This document shows positions 52,937-63,399 of a stretch of DNA of 64,000 nt, piece after piece. The translations under genes and the position numbers were made by a program. The notes beneath the pieces were generated by a model. The model ran no database searches and had not been told where the DNA came from. It saw nothing but the letters and a program-made list of their open reading frames with translations. The DNA is from CBDIHP01 sp965279195 (GTDB lineage: Bacteria; Planctomycetota; Planctomycetia; Isosphaerales; Isosphaeraceae). How positions within the stretch are numbered: the stretch's first letter is position 1; each line of letters begins with the position of its first letter. The stretch is from positions 197,123-261,122 of the forward strand of contig CBDIHP010000038.1 in NCBI GenBank assembly GCA_965279195.1, in the 5' to 3' direction.

Positions 52937-53129
52937 CCGGAGTGCGTCCGCTTGCTGACTCTCGCGCCCGGGGGGAGCTTGCTCCCGAGAATCCACGCAC
53001 AATCGAACGTTCACGCTTCGACTGTCACCCCACCGGCGCCCCCCCCCCCAGTCACCCGCCACCGCTCCGATCCCGCATGCGGAGCAAGCTCCGCAACAAC
53101 CCAGCGGAAGCGAGCTTCCGCACTCCACG
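52937..53129. repeat. Family A inverted-repeat element (copy 2 of a tandem pair)
   Basis: It starts CCGGAGTGCGTCCGCTTGC (the same variant as at 7490) and ends CTTCCGCACTCCACGCC like copy 1. A run of nine C lies in its centre. The pair fills the 450-bp gap between the FadL-like gene and the TPR kinase. Confidence 0.88.
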
Positions 53130-53162
53130 CCTTCGATCCCCCCGTGGAGACCGCCCGGTCCC

Positions 53163-56100
53163 CTACTTCGCCCTCGCCCGCAGCCGCTCCACATCCTTCC
53201 AGAGCCCCTCCCACTCCTTCCGCTCTGCCTCCTGCAATTTCGCGAGCGACGCAGGCTCGCGGACTCCGGCGAGGTCGGCGTCCTGGGTCCAGTGTCGCAG
53301 CGTCTGGCCCACCGTCTCCTTCCCCTCGTTCGAATTCAACACCTTCTCCCACGCCTTCAACTCCTCCCGCAACCACCCCAGCGCCTTCCCCCGAAGCCTC
53401 GCCTTCTCCCCCTCCCCCGGCGTCGGATCATCCTTCCCCTGCCCCGTCCCCGCCAGCGCCGCCGCGCGGGCGGCGTCGTAGCGGACCCCGGCATCACGAT
53501 CGTTCGCGAGTCTCGGCTCGACCGTCAATGCCTCGTCCCAAAGCCTGGCCGCCGCCGCGTGGCGCGACGTGTTGTAGGCGCGCAGGCCCAGTCGGAGCCG
53601 CTCGATCGTGTCCTTCGGTTTTCCCTTCCCCGCGAGAATTGCAGTCAGTCGGGCATCCAGAGCGATCAGTGCCGGGTCGGAATCCGCGAGCGCTTTGAGT
53701 TCCCTCTCGGCCTCGGCCAGTCCATTCCTGTCATCGAGTTTCTGACACGCTTTTCGGAGATTGATGAGATGGTTCTTCAGAAATTGCCTGTATTGCAGAT
53801 TAGACGGGATTGCCGCCAACGCCTTCTTCTGCCAATTTACCGCTTCGCGCAATCCCTGTCGGGCCTCGCTGAAGCGATTCGCATTGAGATCTACGAGTGC
53901 CAGATTATTGAGGATTCCACCGAGACTATTCAAATACTCCGTATTCTCTGGGAGTTCTGACACCAGCCGCATCTGAATCTCCCTCGCTTGCTCGAACGCC
54001 TTGCGTGCGTCGGGCTTGCCCGTGGCAGACAGGATGTTGCCGATGTTGTAATAACTGCCCGCCAGCTCGCTCTGGTACGCGCTCACGCTAGGATTTTGCG
54101 CCACCAGTATCCTCTGGATCTCCCTTGCCTGCTCGTACGCCTTGAGTGCGTCGTGGGGCTTGCCCGTGGCACTGAGCAGGCCGCCGATGTTGTTGTGGCC
54201 TCCCGCAAGGCCGCTCTGGTACGCAGTCGAGGTGGGATTTTGTGCCACCAGCGTCTTCTGGATCTCCCTGCCTTGTTCGAACGCCTTGAGTGCGTCGTCT
54301 GTCTTGCCCAGGGCAAGCAACAAATTACCGATGTTGATGTGACTGCCCGCCAGGGTGCTCTTGTACGGAGCCGAGGTGGGATTTTGCGCCACCAGCGTCT
54401 TCTGGATCTCCCTGGCCTGCTCGTACGCCTTGAGCGCAGCATCGGGCTTGCCCGTGTCGCTCAGGGTGTTGCCGATGTTCAAGTGGCTTCCCGCAAGGTC
54501 GCTCAGGTACTCATTCACTGTGGGATGTTGGGCCACCAGCGTCTTCCGGATCTCCTGGGCCTGCTCGTGCTCCTTGATCGCGGAATTGGACTTGCCCGTT
54601 TCGCTCAGCAGGACACCGATGTTATTGTGGATACTTGCCAGTGCGCTTTGATAGGCGGAAGTATCGGGATGTTGGGCCGCCAGCGTCTTCCGGATCTCCC
54701 TGGAACGCTCGTACGCCTCGAGCGCAGCGTCGGGCTTGCCTGTTCTATACAGAAGTAAACCCATATTGTTATAGCTACGGGCCAGGGCAATTTGATACTC
54801 GCTCGCTGTGGGATGTTGGGCCACCAGCGCCTCCCGGATCCCCTGGGCCTGCTCGTACGCCTTGCGCGCCGCGTCGGGCTTGCCCGTGTTACTGAGCAGG
54901 TTGCCGATGTTGTTGTGGCTGCCTGCAAGGTCGTTCTGATACTCGCTCGCCGTGGGATGTTGGGCCACCAACGCCTCCCGGATCTCCCGGGCCTGTTCGT
55001 ACGCTTTGAGCGCGGCGTCGGGCTTGCCCATGTTACTGAGCAGGAGGCCGAGTTCGTTGTGGCTACTCGCCAGGGCACTCCGATACGCGGTCACGGTCGG
55101 ATTTTGGGCAACGAGGGAATAATAGCATTTCCGGGCTTCTTCATAAACCAAGATCGCATCGCTCGTGTCGCCAATCGCATTTGTCAAGGTGCCGAGGGCT
55201 AATGCCGCGTCAGCCAGGCGGGCGAGGGATTCCGGGCGGGTCTCGTAGTCGACCTGGAGGCGCTGGCGGAGGGCATTGAAGAAGGCGAGGGGTTCCTTGA
55301 GGAGTCGCCTGCGGAGGGCCTCGAGGTCCTTCGTGTTCATGACCAAGGGCTCGTTGAATACGGCGTCGCGGAACTTCTTGACCGCATCGATGGCCTGCTG
55401 CTCGCGGTCCTCCGCGCGGAGGCGTTGCTGGTCGAGCACAAGGTTCGCGTCCATCAGATCCCTGCTAGCCCTGGCCTGAACGATGGCCACGGCCCCGAGA
55501 CCGACGAGACCGACGATCAACGAGGCCGCGACGCCCGTGACCAGCACCCGGCGCCGCCTGGCCCAGCGTCGGGCGCGGTCGATGGCAGGCTCGCGGTAAG
55601 CGGAAACGGGCTCGTCGGCGAGCCACGACTTGATGTCGGTGGCAAGGGCGCGGGAGTGGGCGTAGCGGTCGTCCGGACGCAGAGACAGGGCCTTCAGGCA
55701 GATGGCTTCGAGGGCGAGAGGAACCTCGGGTCGGACATGGCGTAGGGGACGGATTCGGCCCTGGCGGACGGCGGCCAGGATGTCGGACTTGGTCTCACCC
55801 TGGATCGGGTGATGGCCGGTGAGCAGGTCGTAGAGGATCGCGCCGAGGCCGTAGACGTCGCTGCGCGGGCCGAGCTGGTCGATAGCCCCCTCGGCCTGCT
55901 CGGGGGGCATATACTGAGGCGTCCCTACGACCTCGCCCTGCTCACCGGGGAGCGAACTGCTGTCGGTCTTGGATGTCTTCAAAGGGCCAAGCGTTGACTC
56001 GACTCCCTGGGGAATCTCGTCGAGCGGCAGGGCGAGGCCCCAGTCCACGACCAGAGTCTCGCCGAAGGGCCCGAGCATGATGTTGCCGGGCTTGAGGTCA

Positions 56101-56969
56101 CGGTGCAGGACGCCCCGGCTGTGGGCGTAGGAGAGGGCGTCGCAGACGTCGAGGAAGCGGCCGAGGAGTTCGCGGAGCTGGAGCGTGCGTAGGCCGGGAT
56201 CACGGAACGGGCCGTCGGGGTCGTGGAAACGGTTGATCGCCTCGGCAAGTGAGTCACCCTGGATGAACCGCATGGCGTAGTAGGGCCGGCCCAGGGGGTC
56301 GTGACCGAGGCCGTAGATGGGGACGATGCCGGGGTGTTCGAGCTTACCGGTGATCTCGGCCTCCATCACGAACCGGGCCTGGCTCTTGCGGTGATCGGCG
56401 TGCTTCGGCTTGATTTCCTTGTAGGCCACCTCCCGGTCGAGTTCGTCGTCGATCGCCACCGATACCACCCCCAGCCCACCCTCCGCATGCTTCCGCACCA
56501 CGCGGAACCGGTTGCCCCAGGGGGCCAGAGGCGTTGTCCATGCCGCATTGGGTCCGGCATCGGCGGGGACATGAGTCGGAACCTCGCCGGGCGTGGGAAC
56601 GTTCGTCAGGATGTCGTCGGAACCCGCCTGGGTCCGGCCCTTGTCGCGGAGGTGCCCGAGGCTGGCCTGGAACTGGGCGTCGGGGACGCGGGTGAGGAGA
56701 TTAGCGACGCCGTCGGTGGAACTGAGAGCCTGGAGGCTCCGGGCTGCGTCGTTGGAGTGGGCCTTGATGTGCTCGTCGAGGAGTTGATCGAGGAGATTCC
56801 GTCGCACGGTTGAGAGTTCGCCGCGATCGGCCAGCAGCTGGCCGAGAGGTATGTCCTTGTCCTCGGTCCAGGCCAGTACCGCAGAGACGATGGCATCCCG
56901 AGGGACGAAGTCCATCTGGACGGCCATGATCGCGAAGAGCAGGTTGCGGTTCGTCTCGGGCTGGGACAT
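53163..56969 (-). CDS. Membrane Ser/Thr kinase with long TPR array
   Basis: The 1268-residue protein starts MSQPETNRNLLFAIMAVQMD at 56969. Residues 10-75 are a helical N-terminal domain seen in this planctomycete kinase type. The kinase (155-440) has lysine K184 in VAYKEIKPK, HRDLKPGN from H289, DWG in place of DFG (309-311), and an activation loop with GTPQYMPPEQ. DWG is a common variant in such kinases, so activity is plausible. A membrane span lies near 500 (LVTGVAASLIVGLVGLGAVAIV). The C-terminal half is a TPR array: eight repeats of 48 residues (one is 47) that are very alike, with NIGNLLSxTGKPDAALKAYEQAREI, then two or three degenerate units. The extracytoplasmic TPRs probably bind a protein or peptide partner. 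Confidence 0.93.
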   Translation of the reverse strand: MSQPETNRNLLFAIMAVQMDFVPRDAIVSAVLAWTEDKDIPLGQLLADRGELSTVRRNLLDQLLDEHIKAHSNDAARSLQALSSTDGVANLLTRVPDAQFQASLGHLRDKGRTQAGSDDILTNVPTPGEVPTHVPADAGPNAAWTTPLAPWGNRFRVVRKHAEGGLGVVSVAIDDELDREVAYKEIKPKHADHRKSQARFVMEAEITGKLEHPGIVPIYGLGHDPLGRPYYAMRFIQGDSLAEAINRFHDPDGPFRDPGLRTLQLRELLGRFLDVCDALSYAHSRGVLHRDLKPGNIMLGPFGETLVVDWGLALPLDEIPQGVESTLGPLKTSKTDSSSLPGEQGEVVGTPQYMPPEQAEGAIDQLGPRSDVYGLGAILYDLLTGHHPIQGETKSDILAAVRQGRIRPLRHVRPEVPLALEAICLKALSLRPDDRYAHSRALATDIKSWLADEPVSAYREPAIDRARRWARRRRVLVTGVAASLIVGLVGLGAVAIVQARASRDLMDANLVLDQQRLRAEDREQQAIDAVKKFRDAVFNEPLVMNTKDLEALRRRLLKEPLAFFNALRQRLQVDYETRPESLARLADAALALGTLTNAIGDTSDAILVYEEARKCYYSLVAQNPTVTAYRSALASSHNELGLLLSNMGKPDAALKAYEQAREIREALVAQHPTASEYQNDLAGSHNNIGNLLSNTGKPDAARKAYEQAQGIREALVAQHPTASEYQIALARSYNNMGLLLYRTGKPDAALEAYERSREIRKTLAAQHPDTSAYQSALASIHNNIGVLLSETGKSNSAIKEHEQAQEIRKTLVAQHPTVNEYLSDLAGSHLNIGNTLSDTGKPDAALKAYEQAREIQKTLVAQNPTSAPYKSTLAGSHINIGNLLLALGKTDDALKAFEQGREIQKTLVAQNPTSTAYQSGLAGGHNNIGGLLSATGKPHDALKAYEQAREIQRILVAQNPSVSAYQSELAGSYYNIGNILSATGKPDARKAFEQAREIQMRLVSELPENTEYLNSLGGILNNLALVDLNANRFSEARQGLREAVNWQKKALAAIPSNLQYRQFLKNHLINLRKACQKLDDRNGLAEAERELKALADSDPALIALDARLTAILAGKGKPKDTIERLRLGLRAYNTSRHAAAARLWDEALTVEPRLANDRDAGVRYDAARAAALAGTGQGKDDPTPGEGEKARLRGKALGWLREELKAWEKVLNSNEGKETVGQTLRHWTQDADLAGVREPASLAKLQEAERKEWEGLWKDVERLRARAK

Positions 56970-57207
56970 CGGGGGTCTGCCGCTTTCGATGTGGGAGTAA
57001 GGGCGAGCGCTCCGATCATAAAGCGACGTACGCGTCCGGGCCAGTGGGGATGCCGCTAGGCGAGGGTTCCGATTGTGCGGGCGGGCCCGGTGGAAAGTTG
57101 GTGAGATGGATCGAATCGCCGGGCGGTCGGGAGCGTCTAACGATCGGGCCGGGCTCTTGTGGGGGCACGCCCGGTTCCTTGTCAATTCGGGGCGGGATCG
57201 TTCGGTT

Positions 57208-57445
57208 ACGGAGTGTTGATACTTAAGTGTGCTTCGTCAAAGGATATGCGGTGAATTGGGTTCGTTTCGCAGGAGTCGCGAATGGCTTGGAGGGCGGGAG
57301 TGAGCACAGTCGCCGGGGCCACGGAATCGCGTGGGCCCGACGGCTTGATCCGATTCGGAGCGTTTTGGAGTGTTGATGTTGAAAGGTCGGCACGCGAACG
57401 ACCTGCGGCGAATTGGGTTCGTTCCGCGCGTTCGCGAATGGGTTG
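57208..57445. repeat. Two tandem copies of a 160-bp intergenic repeat
   Basis: The word GGAGTGTTGAT (about 57209 and 57367) is followed about 35 bp later by a GAATTGGGTTCGTT core (from about 57252 and 57410), each ending in a TCGCGAATGG word. Two units lie head to tail with about 158-bp spacing, between the TPR kinase start and the PP2C response regulator gene. They do not resemble families A-D or F, and no gene is seen there. Confidence 0.7.
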
Positions 57446-57464
57446 TTCGGCGCGGCTTCGGGCG

Positions 57465-58613
<1,149 letters not shown>

Positions 58614-58653
58614 GAGAACCTTCCGACTCGTGGATGGTCGCGGTGGGGCCGTT

Positions 58654-61600
58654 CTAGGCGATCGCGATGCCTTCGGACTCGGCGAGCGCCTTGAGGGCCC
58701 TGGCCGCGCCCCGGAAGTCGAAGTTGTCGACCGCCAGGGCGACCTTGTCGAATTCCTTCGCCCGGGCCCCGCCGAGGGCGGCCCGGACGTCCTCCAGGGC
58801 TTGCTCGGCGTCCGGGTCATTCTTACGGATACGCTCCGAGAGCCCCCTGAGTGACGCCTCGAGCGCGGCCCGGTCGATCCCCGCCGGGGCCGGTGCCGCG
58901 GCCTTGGTCGCGGCACCGGCCTCGGCCGCCTCGGCGGCGAGCGGGGCCAGCCCCCGGATCACGACGTCCAGCTCGCGGGCGACGTCCGGCAGGAGCTGCC
59001 CGACCCGGTCCATGTCGCCCTGCCGGAGGGCGTTGTCGAGTTCCTGGGCCGCGCGGTGCAGGTCCATCGCCCCGACGTTGCCGGCGACCCCCTTGAGCGT
59101 ATGGGTCAGCCGCTCGGCGTCGTGGAGCTGGTTTCCGTCGATCGTCTTGCGTATGCGGTCGAGGCTGTCGGCGTAGTCGCGGCGGAAGTCGATCAGGAGC
59201 TTCCGGAAGAGCGTCTGGTTTCCCGCCACTCGCTTCAGGCCGGTGACCCGATCGATGCCGGGGATCTGGCCCGGCTGGTTGGGTGGTGGAGGTGATGGAG
59301 AGGCGGCCGGGGCCGCAATTGGGGCCGTTCCCGCGGTTTCGCGGGCCGGGACCCAGCGCAGGAGGACGGCGAACAGGGCGTCGGGGTCGATCGGCTTGGT
59401 GACGTGGTCGACCATCCCGGCGTCGAGGCTCAGCTCGCGGTCGCCCGACATCGCGTGGGCGGTCATGGCGATGATGGGGAGCGAGTTGAACCGGCCGTCG
59501 GCCCGGAGGGCCCGGGTGGCGGCCAGTCCGTCCATCTCTGGCATCTGGATGTCCATCAGCACCGCGTCATACGAGTTCTTGCGGACCATGTCGATGGCCT
59601 CGACCCCGTTGCCGGCGATCTCGACGACAAACCCGGAGGATTCGAGGATCTCGCGGGCGACCTGCTGGTTGATCTCGTTGTCCTCGGCGACGAGCAGCCG
59701 GGCCCCCCGGACCGAATCCAGCGCCCCGGGCGGGGTCGATTGCGATGCCAGAGCGGGGAACTGGTGGTGCCCCCCCTTGCCGAAGACGTCCATGACGGTG
59801 TTCAGGAGGACCGACTGGTTCACGGGCTTGATGAGGAACCCTTCGAGCCCGGCCCCCTCGGCCTGCCGCATGATCTCCTCGCGGCCGTAGGCGGTGACCA
59901 TGACGACCGTGGGGACCTTGCGCCCCTTCTCCTGCTTGATCCGCCGCCCGGCCTCGATGCCGTCCATGCCGGGCATCTTGTAATCCATGAGCACGAGATC
60001 ATACGGGCGACCGCGGTCGGCCGCGCGGTCGATCTCGACCAGGGCCGCCGGGCCGCTCTCGGCCACCTCGACCTCGAAGGTCATCGAGGTGAGGCTCTCG
60101 CGGAGGATGTCGCGCGAGGTCTCGCTGTCGTCCACCACCAGGACCCGCAGGCCCCGGAGGTCGCCGACCAGCTTGGAGAACCGCTCGCGCGACTTCCGGG
60201 GCCGGCCGAAGGTCGCCGTGAAATGGAATGTGGAGCCCTGCCCCGGTTCGCTCTCGACCCAGATCCGCCCGCCCATCATTTCGACCAGCCGCTTGCAGAT
60301 CGACAGCCCCAGGCCCGTGCCGCCGAACTTGCGGGTCGTCGAGGTGTCCGCCTGCGAGAACGGCTGGAAGAGCTTGGCCGCCTGCTCGGGCGTCATGCCG
60401 ATGCCCGAGTCCCTCACCGAAAAGGCCAGCACGGCGCCGTCGTCGTGGAGTTCCTGGATGCGTGTCGAGACGACGATCTCGCCGTCCTTCGTGAACTTGA
60501 CCGCGTTGCCGACGAGGTTGATGAAGACCTGGCCGAGCCGGAGCGGGTCGCCGACGAGTTGCAGCGGGACCCCGGGCTCGGTGCGGAACAGGACTTCCAG
60601 CCCCTTCTCCTCGGCCTTGACGGTGACGAGGCTCGCGAGGTTGTCGAGCACCTCTTCGAGGTCGAAATCCACCGATTCGATGTCGAGCCGGCCGGCCTCG
60701 ATCTTGGAAAAGTCGAGGATGTCGTTGATGATCCGCAGCAGGGCCTTGGCCGATCCGTCGATCTTGCGGAGGTAGTCGCGCTGCTTGGGAGTCAGCTCGG
60801 TCTGGAGGGCGAGGTGGGTCATGCCGATGACGGCGTTCATCGGCGTGCGGATCTCGTGGCTCATGTTCGCGAGGAAGTCGGACTTGGCCCGCGCGGCCTC
60901 CTCGGCCTTCTGCTTGGCGGCGACGAGCTCCTGCTCCAGGTGCCGGGAGGCGGTGATGTCCTGATAGACCCCGTACATATAACGGGCCTTGCCCGCGTCG
61001 TCGCGCACGACCCAGCCGGCGGCGTGGAGCCAGACGACCTTGCCGTCGAGGGGCCTCTTGTAGGCGTAGATCGAGTCGTAGTGCGGGTAGCGGCCGTCGA
61101 TGGCCCCCTGGTACTTCTCGGACGTCCGCGCCGCGGCCTCGGCGTCGGCCTCGATCAGGCGGTTGTACCACTCGTTCATGAGGTGGTATCGGCCGTCGGG
61201 CTTGATCTCCTCGCCGACGATCCGAGCGGCCCGCTCGGACTGGTAGTAATAGTCGGGGTCGTGGTAGTCGATGTGCCAGTAGCCGCTGTTGGTCAGCTCC
61301 AGGGCCATGTCGGAGAGGAAGTTGGCCTTCTGCAACTCCTGCTCGACGAGCTTGCGGTCGGTGATGTCGGTGGCGATGCCGCACATCCCGGTGACCTTGC
61401 CGTCGGCGTCGATCAGCGGGACCTTGTTGGTGAGGTAGTGCCGGGGCGTGCCGTCGGGCCCGGGGACGCTCTCCTCGAACGTCAAGGGGTGGCCCGAGTC
61501 CATGACCTGCCGGTCCTGCCCGACGATGTGGTCGGCGACCTCCGCCGGCATGACCTCGTGGTCGGTCTTGCCCAGGATGGTGGCCCGCCGGATGCCGGTG

Positions 61601-62112
61601 GCCTCCTCGTAGAACGCATTCACCAGGAGGTGCCGCCCCTCGCGATCCTTCATGAAGATGACCGAGGGGATGCTGTCGACGAGCGTGCGGAGCTGCTCCT
61701 GGCTGGTGCGGGCGGCGTCGCTCGCCGGCGAGAGCGACCCGGCTGACCCGGCGACCTCCCCGTCGCGCAGGAAGGCCCTGCCCCGCACCCGGAACGGGCG
61801 GAAATCGCCGTCGGCCGACCGGAGCCGGACCTCGGCCTCGAAGGAGCCTCCCTGCGCCAGGTGGTCGGCGAAGGCGGCGTCGAAGCGGGCCCGGTCGTCG
61901 GGATGGATCGAGTCCAGCCAGGATGAGAATGCGGCGTCGAGTCGCGCCGCGGGGCCGCCGAGCAGGTCACGGAAGCCGTCGGAGAACCAGGCCGAGCGGT
62001 CGCGGTGGTCGTACTCCCAGAACCCGTCGCCCGAGCCCCGGGCCGCGCGGGCGAGGCGTGCGAGGTCCGTCGGGAGCGAATTCGAGGGGCCGGGCGGGAC
62101 TGGCTGTGACAT
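58654..62112 (-). CDS. Hybrid sensor histidine kinase with PAS, two receivers and HPt
   Basis: The 1152-residue protein has no signal peptide or membrane span, so it should be cytoplasmic. It has an N-terminal PAS-like domain (20-130), a PAS domain at about 135-255 (IPSVIFMKDREGRHLLVNAF), and a third PAS at 260-390. The dimerisation helix is SHEIRTPMNAVIG with the phosphorylated H419, followed by the ATP-binding domain (VGNAVKF, DSGIGM, GGTGLGLSI). Two receivers follow, with D710 (LVLMDYKMPG) and D854 (AVLMDIQMPE). The C-terminal HPt domain has H1004 (LTHTLKGVAGN). This is a complete phosphorelay chain in one protein. The PP2C response regulator gene follows in the same operon. Confidence 0.94.
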   Translation of the reverse strand: MSQPVPPGPSNSLPTDLARLARAARGSGDGFWEYDHRDRSAWFSDGFRDLLGGPAARLDAAFSSWLDSIHPDDRARFDAAFADHLAQGGSFEAEVRLRSADGDFRPFRVRGRAFLRDGEVAGSAGSLSPASDAARTSQEQLRTLVDSIPSVIFMKDREGRHLLVNAFYEEATGIRRATILGKTDHEVMPAEVADHIVGQDRQVMDSGHPLTFEESVPGPDGTPRHYLTNKVPLIDADGKVTGMCGIATDITDRKLVEQELQKANFLSDMALELTNSGYWHIDYHDPDYYYQSERAARIVGEEIKPDGRYHLMNEWYNRLIEADAEAAARTSEKYQGAIDGRYPHYDSIYAYKRPLDGKVVWLHAAGWVVRDDAGKARYMYGVYQDITASRHLEQELVAAKQKAEEAARAKSDFLANMSHEIRTPMNAVIGMTHLALQTELTPKQRDYLRKIDGSAKALLRIINDILDFSKIEAGRLDIESVDFDLEEVLDNLASLVTVKAEEKGLEVLFRTEPGVPLQLVGDPLRLGQVFINLVGNAVKFTKDGEIVVSTRIQELHDDGAVLAFSVRDSGIGMTPEQAAKLFQPFSQADTSTTRKFGGTGLGLSICKRLVEMMGGRIWVESEPGQGSTFHFTATFGRPRKSRERFSKLVGDLRGLRVLVVDDSETSRDILRESLTSMTFEVEVAESGPAALVEIDRAADRGRPYDLVLMDYKMPGMDGIEAGRRIKQEKGRKVPTVVMVTAYGREEIMRQAEGAGLEGFLIKPVNQSVLLNTVMDVFGKGGHHQFPALASQSTPPGALDSVRGARLLVAEDNEINQQVAREILESSGFVVEIAGNGVEAIDMVRKNSYDAVLMDIQMPEMDGLAATRALRADGRFNSLPIIAMTAHAMSGDRELSLDAGMVDHVTKPIDPDALFAVLLRWVPARETAGTAPIAAPAASPSPPPPNQPGQIPGIDRVTGLKRVAGNQTLFRKLLIDFRRDYADSLDRIRKTIDGNQLHDAERLTHTLKGVAGNVGAMDLHRAAQELDNALRQGDMDRVGQLLPDVARELDVVIRGLAPLAAEAAEAGAATKAAAPAPAGIDRAALEASLRGLSERIRKNDPDAEQALEDVRAALGGARAKEFDKVALAVDNFDFRGAARALKALAESEGIAIA

Positions 62113-63399
62113 GGGAGCGGGCCTGGCTCGGGCCTCGGCGGGGTGATATTTGGAGGGGGGCTACCGCGCCGGGCGGGCACCTCCCGATGCCGCCCGATCG
62201 GACGCCGGAGGGGACCGCAAACCCGGATCCCCGGATCCGGCGTCCGAGGCGGGCGTCGACGGGTCGGGAGGCCCAATTTCGCGGCCCGGCGCGTCGCTCG
62301 GTAGGGCGATCTGGTGAAGGTTCGCCCGGCGCGAAGGGGACAGCGGCTCGGCCGCGGGACGTCCCAGGTAGTTTACCCCGTCCCCGACGCCTTGGCGAAC
62401 GCATGAGGCGGTTCCGGCGCGACATGCCGAGGCCGGGGACCTGCGGGTCCCGGCGAACTCCCGAGTCCATCCAGCCCGACGATCCCTCCTCGGCGTCCGC
62501 CGCCGGGCCGCGGCGCAGCCCTCGCTTGATGAATATCAATGTGAACGTTTGTGGACAATCAGAGCTGTGGATCTCCCGGGGACGGGCCGCGGGTTGTCAG
62601 GCCCGACTGACCGATGTTGCAAAAATGCAACACGACCCGGCCGAATATGGAGGAGTCGGACGGCGACGGGGGCGTTTTCTCGTACCTGCGGCCGCGACGT
62701 CGGGGTTCGAGGCCCGTCGAGGCGTCGGGGCCGGGGACTGGCGGGGGAGGATGTGTCCGAAACGATTCGGGGTGGGGACCTGGAAGGATCGGTTTCGCAA
62801 GGCTTTGCGCGAGGGACCGCCGATGTCGCGACGGGCTGACCGGGGCGTGCCCGGTCGGGGCGTCGCAATCGCGGGCCGTCGGACTCGCCAGATTTGACCG
62901 CATCCGAGTCGGAGATCGGCTGCGCAGCGGCCCGCACGCGGCGCCGGCGGGGGCACGGCCGCGCGCCGGGGTCTCCCGGGCGATTCCCCGGGTTTCCCGG
63001 CCGGCCCGGGCGAGCCTGCCGGTTGATCTGGATGTGCAGGATTGAATAGGTTTGGACGGGATGATAACGGTCTAACTAAATCAGAGGAAAACGATCTTGA
63101 ATCCCCTTGTGAGTTGTGTCCCGGCCTGCCATTACAATTAGTGGCCTGAACTGACCCCGTCAAGGGTGCCGCGCCGTTTGCAAAGGAGGGCAAGCCGATG
63201 TGGATCCTTCCGCGCCCCCCGGCCTGACCGCCGGGCTCGTCGCGGGGAGGAGGACACCCGGTCATCGTTTGCGATGAAGCTGGGCGGACCCCGGAGCCCG
63301 CGCCGCCACGCCCCCGGAGGGGGTCGGTGCCGAGGGTCGGGGACCACCGCCCATCCGAACCGCTCCTGGATCGTCGTCAATCAGGAGGGTCCCCCCCAG
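62113..63399. other. Long gene-poor region
   Basis: This 1.29-kb stretch upstream of the hybrid kinase and of the sigma-like gene holds no convincing protein on either strand. It begins with family D-like words (GCGCCGGGCGGGCACCTCCC at 62166 and a worn right part). It contains a perfect palindrome at 62615-62632 and a short AT-rich patch at about 63040-63150, the least GC-rich DNA of the window, which may hold promoter elements for the gene at 63400. Confidence 0.5.
62615..62632. promoter_or_regulatory. Palindromic operator-like site
   Basis: TGTTGCA-AAAA-TGCAACA is a perfect 7-bp inverted repeat with an A4 spacer. It is unusual in such GC-rich surroundings and fits a dimeric regulator site. 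The controlled gene is not clear: the hybrid kinase (500 bp away, divergent) or the sigma-like gene (770 bp downstream). Confidence 0.45.

Noticed and set aside
3811..53129. CRISPR array explanation for the repeated hairpins
   Set aside because: The copies are scattered, palindromic and without regular spacers, and there are no cas genes.
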